NCBI RefSeq assembly: GCF_027257875.1
Contig: NZ_JAPVQY010000030.1
Span: 26,601-90,600, forward strand
From: Burkholderia sp. IMCC1007
GTDB lineage: Bacteria > Pseudomonadota > Gammaproteobacteria > Burkholderiales > Burkholderiaceae
Direction of reading: 5' to 3'
DNA: 64,000 nt
Positions 8,387 through 17,196 of the stretch are shown piece after piece. Position numbers and translations under genes: made by a program. How positions within the stretch are numbered: the first letter of the stretch is position 1; every line of letters begins with the position of its first letter. The notes beneath the pieces are model-generated. The model had not been told where the DNA came from, ran no database searches, and saw only the letters and a list, made by a program, of their open reading frames with translations.

Positions 8387-9193
8387 TCAGCCGCCCGCGA
8401 GATGGCGTTGGAGGAAGCCGCCGACGGCGAGCAGCACGGGCGCGTGCGTCGCGATGCCGGCGCGGGTCGTGCCGGCGTAGCGCGCACATTCCGTCGGCAC
8501 GCCCGCGGCGATCAACGACGCGGCGTAATGTTCCGCTTCGAGATGCAGTGGATCGTGCTCGACTGTCGCAATGAACGTGGCCGGCAGATGGGTCAGGCGG
8601 CGCGATTCGAGCGGCGCGGCGTACGGATGCACGCGCTGCGACAGCGTGGGCAGATACGCGCGGTAGCTGGCCGTCAGCGTGTCCATCGCAGGTGTCGCGT
8701 GGACGGCCGACTGCCCGATGCGCGTCATGCTCGGATCGAGCAACGGCGCGAGCAGCACCTGCGCACGGACGCCCGCGGTGCCGCGGTCACGCGCAATGGC
8801 GGCAAGGCCCGTGGCGATGTTGCCGCCGGCATCGTGGCCGGCGACGGCCATCTGCCGCTTGTCCGCGCGCCTGCCCCTGGCTTCCGAGCATGCCCACTGC
8901 AGCGCGCGATACGCGTCTTCCACCGCATGCGGGAAAGGAAAGGCCGGCGCGAGCGAGTAGCCGACGGACAAGACCCACGCACGCGCATGCGACGCGAGCG
9001 TCTCGCAGACGACATTCGTATCGTCGAGCGAGCCGGCGGTGAACAGGCCGCCGTGGAAGTACAGGACGATCGACAGCGGATGCTTGTGCGTCGACGGCCG
9101 GAAACTGCGCACATCGATCGGTTGGCGATAGCCGTCGATGCGAGCATCTTCGACCAGCAAACCGGAAAGGGAAACGGTAGACATACCAGTCAA
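8387..9193 (-). CDS. Alpha/beta hydrolase of the HSL group with Asp at the nucleophile position
   Basis: A 268-residue member of the hormone-sensitive-lipase-like group, shown by the oxyanion HGG (residues 47-49), SVGYSLAPAFPFPHAVED and the usual late Asp segment DPLHLEAE. The nucleophile elbow, normally GDSAGG, reads GHDAGG here: Asp121 (codon 8833-8831) replaces the catalytic Ser. The protein may be a non-hydrolytic member, or use Asp as haloalkane dehalogenases do; neither can be told from sequence. It is the first gene of a leftward unit with the SDR. The region upstream carries two copies of an operator-like motif. A start at 9184 is also possible. Confidence 0.88.
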   Translation of the reverse strand: MTGMSTVSLSGLLVEDARIDGYRQPIDVRSFRPSTHKHPLSIVLYFHGGLFTAGSLDDTNVVCETLASHARAWVLSVGYSLAPAFPFPHAVEDAYRALQWACSEARGRRADKRQMAVAGHDAGGNIATGLAAIARDRGTAGVRAQVLLAPLLDPSMTRIGQSAVHATPAMDTLTASYRAYLPTLSQRVHPYAAPLESRRLTHLPATFIATVEHDPLHLEAEHYAASLIAAGVPTECARYAGTTRAGIATHAPVLLAVGGFLQRHLAGG

Positions 9194-9201
9194 CGCAGTG
9201 C

Positions 9202-9223
9202 GTTCTCGTTTGCTTGAACAATG
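9202..9223. promoter_or_regulatory. Operator-like motif copy 1 (GTTCTC-N8-GAACAATG)
   Basis: GTTCTC at 9202-9207 is followed after 8 bases by GAACAATG at 9216-9223, directly upstream of the hydrolase start. The same bipartite motif recurs at 9279-9299 and, inverted, at 11873-11893. It is probably a regulator site for this operon. Confidence 0.5.
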
Positions 9224-9277
9224 AACGCATTCTGGTTGTTACCGCAAAGCGGATAAATCGCGTACTTGCCTCAACAG

Positions 9278-9299
9278 TGTTCTCTCGACGAGAACAATG
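9278..9299. promoter_or_regulatory. Operator-like motif copy 2, perfect inverted repeat
   Basis: TGTTCTC (9278-9284) and GAGAACA (9290-9296) form a perfect 7-bp inverted repeat with a 5-base spacer. The stretch also reads GTTCTC-N7-GAACAATG. It lies 76-77 bases from copy 1, about seven helical turns, which suits cooperative binding. Confidence 0.55.
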
Positions 9300-9325
9300 C
9301 TTCGCCGTTGCGGGGCGGGGCTCGC

Positions 9326-10330
9326 TTACGCGATCGGCGCTTCGCCGTCGCCCGGCAGGTCGACCATGTCGTCATCGTCGACCTCCGCGCTCGCCGGGCG
9401 GTACCATGCTTCGGATTCCAGGCTGCCATGCAACGACGGGTTGTCGCGAAAGAGTTCCGCGATCCAGTCGATGAATGCGCGGACGGTGGCGGACAGATGG
9501 CGGTTATGCGGATAGACGGCGGAAATGGGTTGCGGCGGCGGCTTCCATTGCGAAAGGATCTCGACCAGCTCGCCCGATTCGAGGTAGGGCTGCGCGAGGA
9601 AACGGGCGCTCTGGGCGATCCCCAAGCCTTTCAGCGCGCCGACGGTCCAGGCTTCGAAATCGTTCACCGCAATGGCGCCGCGCATCCTGACTTCGACCGC
9701 CTTGCCATCGACTTCGAACGTCAGCGGTGCGATTCGGCTCGTGCGGCTCCAGTAGTAGTTCACCGCACGGTGATTGGCGAGTTCGTCCAGCGTCTGCGGC
9801 GTGCCGGCGCGGTCGAGATACGCGGGACTCGCGACGGTGATGCCCTGGTACATGCCCACCCGCCGCGCGACGAGCGACGAGTCCTGCAACGCGCCGATGC
9901 GCAGCACGCAATCGACGCCTTCCTGGATCAGGTCGAGCGGCTTGTCGCCGAGGCCGAGCATCAGGTCGATTTCCGGATAGCGCTCGTTGAAATCGCTCAA
10001 CGCGGGCATCACGGCGATGCGCCCGAGCGCACCCGGCATGTCCACGCGCAGCTTGCCGCGCGGTGTGCGCTCCTTGCCGAGGAACGAATTCTCGAGATCG
10101 TCGATGTCCGCGAGGACGCGCACGGACCGCTCGTAGTAGGCCGCGCCGTCTGCCGTGAGGTTGAGGCTGCGCGTGGTGCGCTGCAGCAGGCGGGTTTTCA
10201 GGTGCGCTTCGAGGCCCTGGACGATGACGGTCACGCGGCCGCGCGGCATCTCCAGCGTGTCGGCCGCGCGCGTGAAGCTCTTCGTCTCCACGACGCGCGC
10301 GAACACTTTCATGGCCTGCAGGATATCCAT
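9326..10330 (-). CDS. LysR family transcriptional regulator
   Basis: A 334-residue LTTR with the N-terminal HTH (MDILQAMKVFARVVETKSF, SFTRAADTLEMPRGRVT) and a periplasmic-binding-type effector domain. The C-terminus carries an acidic tail (EVDDDDMVDLPGD). The ATG at 10330 is the usual LysR start. It is transcribed in the same direction as the OYE gene upstream and the hydrolase operon downstream, and is one candidate to bind the GTTCTC/GAACAATG sites. Confidence 0.92.
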   Translation of the reverse strand: MDILQAMKVFARVVETKSFTRAADTLEMPRGRVTVIVQGLEAHLKTRLLQRTTRSLNLTADGAAYYERSVRVLADIDDLENSFLGKERTPRGKLRVDMPGALGRIAVMPALSDFNERYPEIDLMLGLGDKPLDLIQEGVDCVLRIGALQDSSLVARRVGMYQGITVASPAYLDRAGTPQTLDELANHRAVNYYWSRTSRIAPLTFEVDGKAVEVRMRGAIAVNDFEAWTVGALKGLGIAQSARFLAQPYLESGELVEILSQWKPPPQPISAVYPHNRHLSATVRAFIDWIAELFRDNPSLHGSLESEAWYRPASAEVDDDDMVDLPGDGEAPIA

Positions 10331-10566
10331 TTGCCCACACCTCATCGAGACTGCGCGTCGACCATGCACACGACCGCCAGCGCGCGGCGGGCGCGCTCGC
10401 GGCAGAGGTTGGCGGGCGCGTGAGGCGTCGATCGACGTTGCGGCGCAACGTGCGATGCGGTTTCGCCGGTACGCCCGGCGAGCCAGTCTATATCGGGGCA
10501 AAAAATGCCGCCAGAGGCTCGTGCGGACCGGTTACCCGGTCGCGCGGCCGGTGGCGACAACCTGTC

Positions 10567-11676
10567 TCATGCCGCGACGGGCTCCTCGGCGTAGGCCGGA
10601 TAGTCCGTATATCCGGCGTCGGTACCGCCGAAGAAGGTCGCGCGGTCGTACGCGTTCAGCGGCAGCTTGCGACGCAGACGCTCCGGCAGGTCCGGGTTGG
10701 CGATGAAGTGCCGGCCAAACGCGACGAGATCGGCATCGCCGGTCTGCAGGATGGCTTCGGCGCTGTCTCCATCGAATCCGCCGGCTACGATGATGGGCCC
10801 GTGGAAGCGCGCGCGGAGCATCTTTGCGGCGACCGGGTTCTGGTCACGTGTCTCGTCCTCCGACGCACCGGCGATGCGCGGCTCGATGAGATGCAGGTAT
10901 GCAATGCCAAGCGTGTCCAGCTCCGACGCGACGTAGGTAAACAGCGCGTGCGGGTCGCTGTCGGACATGTCGCCGAACGAGCCGCTCGGCCCCAGACGAA
11001 CCGCGACCCTGTCCGCACCCCATATCGGGATGACGGCGCGCGCGATATCAAGCAGAAGACGCGCACGATTGGCGATCGGGCCGCCGTATTCGTCGGTGCG
11101 TTTGTTGCTGCCGTCCTGCAGGAACTGGTCGAGTAGGTAGCCGTTGGCGGAGTGGAGTTCCACGCCGTCGAAACCGGCCTTTACGCCGCGTTCCGCAGCC
11201 GCGCGGAAATGCTCGACGATGCCGGCAACTTCCCCGGTGGTCAGTGCGCGGTTCGGCGTGTTGGGGACCCAGCCGGCGTCGGTATGGGCGACGCCGCTGT
11301 GCGGCACTTCGGACGGACCCACGGGGCGTGCGCCATCGGGTTGCAGATCGGCGTTCGACTGGCGGCCCGCATGGTAAAGCTGCAGGAAGATCCGGCCGCC
11401 CTTCGCGTGCACGGCGTCGGTCACGACTTTCCAGCCCGCAATCTGGCTGTCGTCGTAGAGGCCGGGCGCGCCGAGATAGCCGTTGCCGTTCGGCGCGACG
11501 ATCGTGGCTTCGCCGATCAGAAGCGCGCCGGGCGAAGTGCGCTGCGCGTAGTACTCCGCCATCAGCGGGCCGGGGCGAGCGCCGGTTTCGGCGCGCATGC
11601 GGGTGAGCGGGGCCAGAACGACGCGGTGCGCGAATTCATGCGGCCCGACCGCGATTTTTGAAAAGAGCTTGGACAT
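10567..11676 (-). CDS. Old-yellow-enzyme family alkene reductase (NemA-like)
   Basis: A 369-residue FMN ene-reductase that should reduce activated C=C bonds or nitro groups with NAD(P)H. Its active site is canonical: GVELHSANGYLLDQFL carries the substrate-binding His and Asn and the proton-donor Tyr. APLTRMRAETGARPGPLMAEYYAQR, in two parts, and the terminal AFGRHFIANPDLPERL are typical. The ATG at 11676 has GGAG 8 bases upstream; an ATG at 11682 is too close to it. It is divergent from the LysR gene at 12038, with one inverted copy of the GTTCTC/GAACAATG motif between them. Confidence 0.95.
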   Translation of the reverse strand: MSKLFSKIAVGPHEFAHRVVLAPLTRMRAETGARPGPLMAEYYAQRTSPGALLIGEATIVAPNGNGYLGAPGLYDDSQIAGWKVVTDAVHAKGGRIFLQLYHAGRQSNADLQPDGARPVGPSEVPHSGVAHTDAGWVPNTPNRALTTGEVAGIVEHFRAAAERGVKAGFDGVELHSANGYLLDQFLQDGSNKRTDEYGGPIANRARLLLDIARAVIPIWGADRVAVRLGPSGSFGDMSDSDPHALFTYVASELDTLGIAYLHLIEPRIAGASEDETRDQNPVAAKMLRARFHGPIIVAGGFDGDSAEAILQTGDADLVAFGRHFIANPDLPERLRRKLPLNAYDRATFFGGTDAGYTDYPAYAEEPVAA

Positions 11677-11872
11677 TGTCATTCTCCACGACAGGGTAGT
11701 CGGAAAGGACCTGATGAACTTCGGCCGAACATGCCGACGACCGGCGACGTCTGGCGACAATGTAGAGGTCGACCGGCGCAAGAAAAACGGCCCGGCGGTT
11801 CACTCATCCCGGACCTGCGTGTCCGCAATCGCCGGGGCACGCCCGGCGGCCGCCGGCGTTCGGCGTGCCGGT

Positions 11873-11893
11873 CATTGTTCCGTGGGGGAGAAT
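11873..11893. promoter_or_regulatory. Operator-like motif copy 3, inverted orientation
   Basis: CATTGTTC (11873-11880), seven bases, then GAGAAT (11888-11893); on the minus strand this reads ATTCTC-N7-GAACAATG, matching copies 1 and 2 at all but one base of the two blocks. It is placed between the divergent OYE and LysR genes, about 200 bases from the OYE start. Nothing else clear was seen in 11677-12037. Confidence 0.5.
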
Positions 11894-12037
11894 TGTTCTG
11901 TCCTTTTGCGTGGATTTATTCGCTGAACGTCGGCACCGATAATTCGAGCCATTCTGCGCGGCGCGCCGCGGTTCGAACCGTGACGCGGCTGTGTTCCGCA
12001 GGATCGAACCAAGACTCCTCTTTTTCGGAGATGCGCT

Positions 12038-13036
12038 GTGACGACCCAGATGGATACCGCCTCGCGGGATTCGATTCATCGCGACCTGTCCGCCGCGACC
12101 GGGCGCACGAGCGGCGCGATGGATCGCATGAGCGGCATCGCGATCTTCACCCGCGCGGCAGAGGCGTTGAGCTTTGCCGAGGCGGGGCGCCAGTTGGGGA
12201 TCTCCGCGTCCGCTATCGGCAAGGCTGTTGCACGGCTCGAGGCGCGCCTCGGTCTTCGATTGTTTCATCGCAGCACCCGCAGTGTGCGTCTCACGCCTGA
12301 AGGCGAACTCTTTCTGGCGCGGTGTCAGCGCATCCTCGGCGAGATCGCCGACGCGGAGGCCGAGCTGGCCGTTTCGCGCGCGACACCCACGGGCCGCCTG
12401 CGCGTGAGCGTTCCGCTGGTCGGCATGCTGTTGATGCCGGTGCTGGCGGCGTTCATGCGCAGGTATCCCGAGGTGCAGCTCGACATCGACTTCAGCGACC
12501 GCATCGTGGATGTCATCGAGGACGGTTTCGACGTGGTTCTGCGAACCGGCGAGGTGGTCGACTCGCAACTGACCACGCGCACGCTCGGCCATTTTTCCCA
12601 TGTCGTCGTGGCGTCGCCGGCGTACCTGGCCACGCATGGCACGCCGGTATCTCCGGAAGACCTGGCCGAGCATGCGTGCCTGCAACATCGCTTCCTGCGA
12701 ACCGGACGCCTGCGGCCGTGGTCGTTCATGCGAGACGGTGCGCCGTTCGAGGTCGAGCTTCCTGCCACGGCAATCGCAAGCGCGGTCGGACCGCTCATCG
12801 CATTGACCGAGGACGGGCTCGGCCTTGCCAGCCTGCCGGACTTCTCGGTGCGCGCACAGCTCGCCAGCGGTTCGCTCGTGGCCGTGCTGCAGGACTTCAC
12901 GGCAGACCGCATTCCGTTTCGCGCGCTCTGGCCGTCGGGGCGCATGATGCCGCCGAAGGCGAGAGTCTTCGCGGATTTTCTGAGCCAGCGCCTTTTCCCT
13001 GACACCGGGGAACGCGCGACATCGCTGCTCGCGTGA
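12038..13036 (+). CDS. LysR family transcriptional regulator
   Basis: A 332-residue LTTR with an unusually long lead-in; the HTH proper starts near residue 31 (MSGIAIFTRAAEALSFAEAG, then ISASAIGKAVARLEARLG). Effector domain follows, with the usual DIDFSDRIVDVIEDGFDVVLR segment. Translation may begin at the internal ATG at 12128 instead of 12038. Divergent from the OYE gene at 10567-11676, its most likely target. Confidence 0.9.
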   Translation: MTTQMDTASRDSIHRDLSAATGRTSGAMDRMSGIAIFTRAAEALSFAEAGRQLGISASAIGKAVARLEARLGLRLFHRSTRSVRLTPEGELFLARCQRILGEIADAEAELAVSRATPTGRLRVSVPLVGMLLMPVLAAFMRRYPEVQLDIDFSDRIVDVIEDGFDVVLRTGEVVDSQLTTRTLGHFSHVVVASPAYLATHGTPVSPEDLAEHACLQHRFLRTGRLRPWSFMRDGAPFEVELPATAIASAVGPLIALTEDGLGLASLPDFSVRAQLASGSLVAVLQDFTADRIPFRALWPSGRMMPPKARVFADFLSQRLFPDTGERATSLLA

Positions 13037-13320
13037 GTGCGTCATGACCATCAATCGGGTGAATCGAGAAGGAGCGAGAACGCCGCAGTGATCGGTCTTG
13101 CGCGATCGCAGGAGTTCGGGCCGTCCCGGGAGCCCGGGGCCGCATTCGTGATGGATTGCGGCTCGATCTGGATGGCTGTCGTCCCGACGTAACGAGGGCT
13201 CGTGTATCTGTGCTGGATTACGCGGCTGTTTCGCCACGCACCGCCGGAAGTGGCGATCTGAACGGGGCCGGCATCCGGTCCCGGTATTGGAAAAACCGCC
13301 GTGCCGGCCGGGCCGGCGAA

Positions 13321-13992
13321 CTACTTGCGGCTGCGCGGCGCTCGCCTGGCTTTTGCCGGCGGCGGCGCGCCGTCGGCATCAGCGGCCTCCGGCGCCACCA
13401 GCTCTTCCATCAATGCCAGCATGCGCAGGCAGAATTCGTTGCCGGCCGAGCGCTCGGCTTCCGAAAAATGCGCCATCGCGGGGGCGATCGACGATTCGTT
13501 CGCCAGTTTCACGACGGCCTTGTCGACGACGTCGAGCCCTTTCCGGGTCAGGCGCACGATGAATCCGCCCGCATGGCCCGGGTCCGGTTGACGCTCCACC
13601 ATCCCGAGGCTCGCGAGCCGGTCGATCTTCTTGGTGATGGCCCCCGACGTCACGAGCAGCGCGCGGTACAGATCGGTCGGCCGTTTCGCGTACGGGTGCC
13701 CGCTGCGGCGCAACGCGAGCAGCACCCGCATGTCCGACCCGCTGATGCCCCACATGCGTTGGCACATCTTGTCGAACGACTGTTCGACGAGCGTGCCGAT
13801 CCGCATCAAGTAGATCGCCATCAGGAAATTCGACAGATCGAGATCGCTGTGCTCGTGCTGCCACTGCAGCGTGATGAGTTCGATCAGGCTGTTGCGCGGC
13901 AGACTCGCCTTCGGCCTCGATTCAGCCGGTGCCGACGGTGTTTTCGTGCCGGGTCGGCTGCGGGCGGGCTGCTTCGCGTCTGCGGTGCTCAT
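13321..13992 (-). CDS. MarR family transcriptional regulator
   Basis: A 223-residue regulator, longer than the usual 140-160 because of a basic N-terminal tail (about 30 residues, SRPGTKTPSAPAESRPK) and an Ala/Lys/Arg-rich C-terminal tail. The winged helix spans about residues 85-155 (GSDMRVLLALRRSG, RALLVTSGAITKKIDRLASLG). It is the last gene of the leftward Rieske operon. Directly before its ATG lies CTTCC-TT-GGAAG, and related palindromes precede the hemerythrin, porin and acyl-CoA synthetase genes. I infer that it regulates all of these and itself, probably derepressed by an aromatic acid or its CoA ester. Confidence 0.92.
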   Translation of the reverse strand: MSTADAKQPARSRPGTKTPSAPAESRPKASLPRNSLIELITLQWQHEHSDLDLSNFLMAIYLMRIGTLVEQSFDKMCQRMWGISGSDMRVLLALRRSGHPYAKRPTDLYRALLVTSGAITKKIDRLASLGMVERQPDPGHAGGFIVRLTRKGLDVVDKAVVKLANESSIAPAMAHFSEAERSAGNEFCLRMLALMEELVAPEAADADGAPPPAKARRAPRSRK

Positions 13993-14000
13993 CTTTATGG

Positions 14001-14012
14001 CTTCCTTGGAAG
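14001..14012. promoter_or_regulatory. MarR-type palindrome at the marR start (site 1)
   Basis: CTTCC, TT, GGAAG: a perfect 12-bp palindrome 9 bases before the MarR start codon, overlapping its probable ribosome binding site. It shares the core of the sites at 20112, 20274 and 21703. Confidence 0.55.
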
Positions 14013-14020
14013 GGCATCCG

Positions 14021-14036
14021 CCCCGATCGATCGGGG
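14021..14036. repeat. Perfect 16-bp GC-rich palindrome
   Basis: CCCCGATCGATCGGGG lies between the esterase stop and the MarR start, next to the CTTCC/GGAAG site. It could be a second operator or an RNA hairpin that weakens read-through into marR. No T-run follows. Confidence 0.4.
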
Positions 14037-14102
14037 CAGGTGCGACCGGCGTCGCTGCCGCCATTGTACGGAAGTTACCCGGTCGCACGTTCTTCTGTAT
14101 CG

Positions 14103-15059
14103 CTACGCGGCCAGCACGGCGGTACGCAGCATGTCGGCGACCTGCCGCTGGGCCAATGCGGCGGCATCGACCTCGCCGCGCATGCCGTAGAACGTGTGCA
14201 GCATGCCCGCATAGCGCACGCAGGCCGTCGGTACGCCCGCCTCCGCGAGCTTGCGCGCATAGGCTTCGCCGTCGTCGCACAACACGTCGCACTCGGCGGT
14301 GATGACGAGGGCCGGCGGCAGGTCCGCGTGGCTGTTCGCATGGAATGGCGACAGCGTCCACACCGATGGCGACACGCCGTGATCGAGCGCGTACTCGCGA
14401 AACGCATGCGCGACATCCGCGCTGCGCTGCAGGAAGCCTTCCGCGTAAGGCGACTGCGACGCGTGGTGTTGCTCGGCGTCCGTGGCCGGATACACGAGCG
14501 CCTGCGCGAGAACGCGCGGCCGGGCATTTTCCCGCGCGAGCAGACACACGGCGGCGGCGAGATTGCCGCCGGCCGACTCGCCGAATACCGTCAGGCGCTC
14601 GGTCGGCAGCCCGTGCTCGTGCCCGTGCTCCGCGGCCCAGCAGGTGGCCGTCCATACGTCCTCGAGCGCGGCCGGGAACGGATGCTCGGGCGCGAGCCGG
14701 TAGTCGACGCTGATCACGGCCAGACCGGCGTCGTTGGCGAGGTGCCGGCACACGGCGTCGAAGCTGTCGAGATCGCCCATCCGCCATCCGCCGCCATGAA
14801 AGGCCAGCGCCACGCCGGCGGCGCCGTCGGGATGGTAGATCCGCACCGGAATGCCGCCGCCCGGGCCCGGAACCGCGACGTCGAAGACCTTGTCGATGCG
14901 CGGGCCGGGCGCCCGCGTGGCGGTGCGTGCGGCGATGCCGGCGCGTGCTTCGTCCGCGCTCATCTGTGCGAGGCTCGGCCGCCGGGCGGCCGACTCGGCG
15001 AGCGCGCGCAGCGACGGATGGAGCCGCTCGTACGGGGTGGGCTCTTTCATCGTGCTCAT
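14103..15059 (-). CDS. Alpha/beta hydrolase (HSL-type esterase)
   Basis: A 318-residue carboxylesterase of the bacterial HSL group. All catalytic features are visible: HGGG (residues 88-91), SVDYRLAPEHPFPAALED, the nucleophile in GESAGG (Ser162), the Asp region ECDVLCDDGEAY and the His in MLHTFYG. It should hydrolyse a short acyl or aryl ester in the cytoplasm. Its ATG overlaps the SDR stop by 4 bases (ATGA), so the two are translationally coupled. It probably acts after or beside the Rieske oxygenases of the same operon. Confidence 0.94.
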   Translation of the reverse strand: MSTMKEPTPYERLHPSLRALAESAARRPSLAQMSADEARAGIAARTATRAPGPRIDKVFDVAVPGPGGGIPVRIYHPDGAAGVALAFHGGGWRMGDLDSFDAVCRHLANDAGLAVISVDYRLAPEHPFPAALEDVWTATCWAAEHGHEHGLPTERLTVFGESAGGNLAAAVCLLARENARPRVLAQALVYPATDAEQHHASQSPYAEGFLQRSADVAHAFREYALDHGVSPSVWTLSPFHANSHADLPPALVITAECDVLCDDGEAYARKLAEAGVPTACVRYAGMLHTFYGMRGEVDAAALAQRQVADMLRTAVLAA

Positions 15060-15883
15060 GGCGTGGGCGTTGCCGACGGGGCAAACGTGATCGCGGGAAT
15101 GGCGGCCTTCACGCTGAGCCCGCCATCGACCGTGACGATCTCGCCGGCCATGTGCGCACTCAGGTCGGACGCGAGGAACAGCAGGTGTCCGGCGATTTCC
15201 GCCGGGGTGGCCGCGCGGCCGATCGGGATTGCGTCGCCGACGCGCGCCCAGGTCGCCGCATCCAGCCGCTGGTTCAGTCGCGGCGTGCGCACGAACCCCG
15301 GCGACACCGCGTTGATGCGCACGTTGTACGGCGCGTACTCGACGCCCGCGCAGCGCACGAGGTGATGCAGCGCCGCCTTCGAAGCCGCATACGCGACCTC
15401 GCTGGGTACCGCGCGATCGCCGGCGAGCGAGCCGACGAACGCGAACGTGCCGCCGCCGTCCGCCTTCATCATCTCCCCGCCGATCTGCAGCGCGAGATAC
15501 GCATGACGCACGACGATGTCGAACTGCTGGTCCCACGATGCATCGTCGACGGCGGCCAGCGGCTTGATGCCGGCGACGCCGATGATGTCGACCACGCCGT
15601 GGATGCGGCCGAATTGCTCGCGCGCCGTGTCGAACACGCGCTGCATGTCGTTGCGCGACGTGGCGTCGGCCACGCACGGGATGCCGTCGACGGCCTCGGC
15701 GATGCGGCGGGCAAGGGTTTCGTCGCGGTCGACGCAGAGCACGCGTGCACCGGCCTGGGCGAGTGCGTAGGCCGTCTGCTCGCCGATGCCCTGGCCGGCG
15801 CCGAGCAGGACGAAACCGCGTCCGTCGAGGCGCAGCAGGGACAGGTAGTCCGGCGTGTGGCTGCGGGTGGAGTCGTTCGTCAT
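15056..15883 (-). CDS. Short-chain dehydrogenase/reductase
   Basis: A 275-residue classical SDR with the cofactor motif LGAGQGIG near residue 29, catalytic Ser in FVGSLAGDRAVPSE and the YAASK tetrad. AGGAGA lies 7 bases before the ATG at 15883. It is 11 bases after the first Rieske alpha subunit gene and overlaps the esterase gene by 4 bases. In such operons the SDR often oxidises a cis-diol or hydroxylated product; the substrate here is inferred only by position. Confidence 0.92.
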   Translation of the reverse strand: MTNDSTRSHTPDYLSLLRLDGRGFVLLGAGQGIGEQTAYALAQAGARVLCVDRDETLARRIAEAVDGIPCVADATSRNDMQRVFDTAREQFGRIHGVVDIIGVAGIKPLAAVDDASWDQQFDIVVRHAYLALQIGGEMMKADGGGTFAFVGSLAGDRAVPSEVAYAASKAALHHLVRCAGVEYAPYNVRINAVSPGFVRTPRLNQRLDAATWARVGDAIPIGRAATPAEIAGHLLFLASDLSAHMAGEIVTVDGGLSVKAAIPAITFAPSATPTP

Positions 15884-15894
15884 CAAGGTTCTCC

Positions 15895-17172
15895 TTACGC
15901 TTCGGCGGCTTCGATGGTGTCGCGATGCGCGGGCAGCAGGTCCTGCCACGCCGCATCGTCGGCGAGTGTCCGGTCGCACGCGCTGACGCCGCGCAGATCG
16001 AGCCCGAGCGCGGGCGGCTGCTCGTCGTTCATCACACGCTTGACGGCTGCCAGCAGTGCGCGGCGCACCCGCACGACGGCCTGGTCGGCGGGCACCAGAT
16101 GCTCGCGCGAGCGGTCGTAGAGCGGGCCCTGGGACAGCCCGATCGTCGCGTCCTCGACTTCGACGCCGCGCAGCCCGGTCCAGTTTTCCTTCATCCGCTC
16201 GCGGCTCTGGCCGAACGAATCGGCCCAGCTCGCGTTGAACGTGCAGTTCTTGCGATCGTAATACTTCGGGTCGTCGAGGCCCAGCAGCTCGATGATCTTC
16301 TCCTCGGTGACCGGCGATTCGCCGTGTACGACGATGTAGGTGCTCGTGTGCATGTCGTCTTCGGGCACTTCGAGCACGGTGAAGAGGAACGCCGGCGCGG
16401 GAATGATGCGACCGTACGGCACGATGAACGGCACGACACGCGCGTTGCGCACGCCCGGCTCGTCGGTCTTGCGCAGTGCGACATAGTGAAAGCCGAACGC
16501 CGTGTCCTCGATCTTCAGCGACGGCTCGAGGTCATTCGATGCGAGTGCGGCCGGATTCACGACGTCCGGATTGCGTGTAAACGAGTCGTCCTTCCAGCCC
16601 GGCCGCGCCATGTTGGTGTGCAGCACGCCGACGTGCGAGCTGTCCTCGCCGCCTTCGACCAGCTGCAGGTAGTTGCACGCGACATTGATGCGCAGCACGA
16701 CGCGGTGATCGGGCGCCGCGTCCATGAACGCGTAGCGCGAGAACGCGGGCTCCAGTTCCTTCGGGCCGACGTAGGCCCACACGATGCCGCCCGCCTCGCG
16801 CACCGGGAACGCGGGTGCCGTCATCCGAGCCGCATACTTCGGGTCCGCATGGTTCGGTGTTTCCAGCACCGCGCCGGACACGCTGAATTTCCAGCCGTGA
16901 TACAGGCAGCGGATGCCGCCTTCCTCGACGCGGCCGAGCGCGAGCGATGCGCCGCGGTGCATGCAGAGCTCCTCGAGCAGGCCGACCTGGCCGTTCGAGT
17001 CGCGGAACGCGACGTACTGTTCGCCGAGCAGGCGTACGCGCAGCGGTGCGCAATCGGGCGCCGGCAGTTGCGCGGACGTGCAGACCGGGTGCCAGTAACG
17101 CCGCATCAATGCGCCGCCGGGCGTGCCCGGGCCGACGCGGCACAGCATCTCGTTATCGTCGTGGCTCAACAT
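15895..17172 (-). CDS. Rieske non-heme iron oxygenase, alpha subunit (phthalate 4,5-dioxygenase-like)
   Basis: A 425-residue oxygenase subunit. The Rieske [2Fe-2S] ligands are C70-M-H72 and C89-L-Y-H92. The mononuclear iron site includes H180 and H185 in GGEDSSHVGVLHTN, with Asp177 as the bridging acid. Length and motifs place it with phthalate dioxygenase and O-demethylase-type enzymes, which hydroxylate or demethylate aromatic acids using electrons from a separate reductase. It is collinear through the metal sites with the neighbour at 17197-18498, so the two are ancient paralogues. One reductase gene serves both. Confidence 0.94.
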   Translation of the reverse strand: MLSHDDNEMLCRVGPGTPGGALMRRYWHPVCTSAQLPAPDCAPLRVRLLGEQYVAFRDSNGQVGLLEELCMHRGASLALGRVEEGGIRCLYHGWKFSVSGAVLETPNHADPKYAARMTAPAFPVREAGGIVWAYVGPKELEPAFSRYAFMDAAPDHRVVLRINVACNYLQLVEGGEDSSHVGVLHTNMARPGWKDDSFTRNPDVVNPAALASNDLEPSLKIEDTAFGFHYVALRKTDEPGVRNARVVPFIVPYGRIIPAPAFLFTVLEVPEDDMHTSTYIVVHGESPVTEEKIIELLGLDDPKYYDRKNCTFNASWADSFGQSRERMKENWTGLRGVEVEDATIGLSQGPLYDRSREHLVPADQAVVRVRRALLAAVKRVMNDEQPPALGLDLRGVSACDRTLADDAAWQDLLPAHRDTIEAAEA

Positions 17173-17196
17173 ATCGAACTCCTGTTTCGAATGGGG

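Noticed and set aside
13321..15084. Single 587-codon frame joining MarR with upstream sequence
   Set aside because: The part upstream of 13992 is a shadow of the esterase gene in another frame; MarR has its own start.
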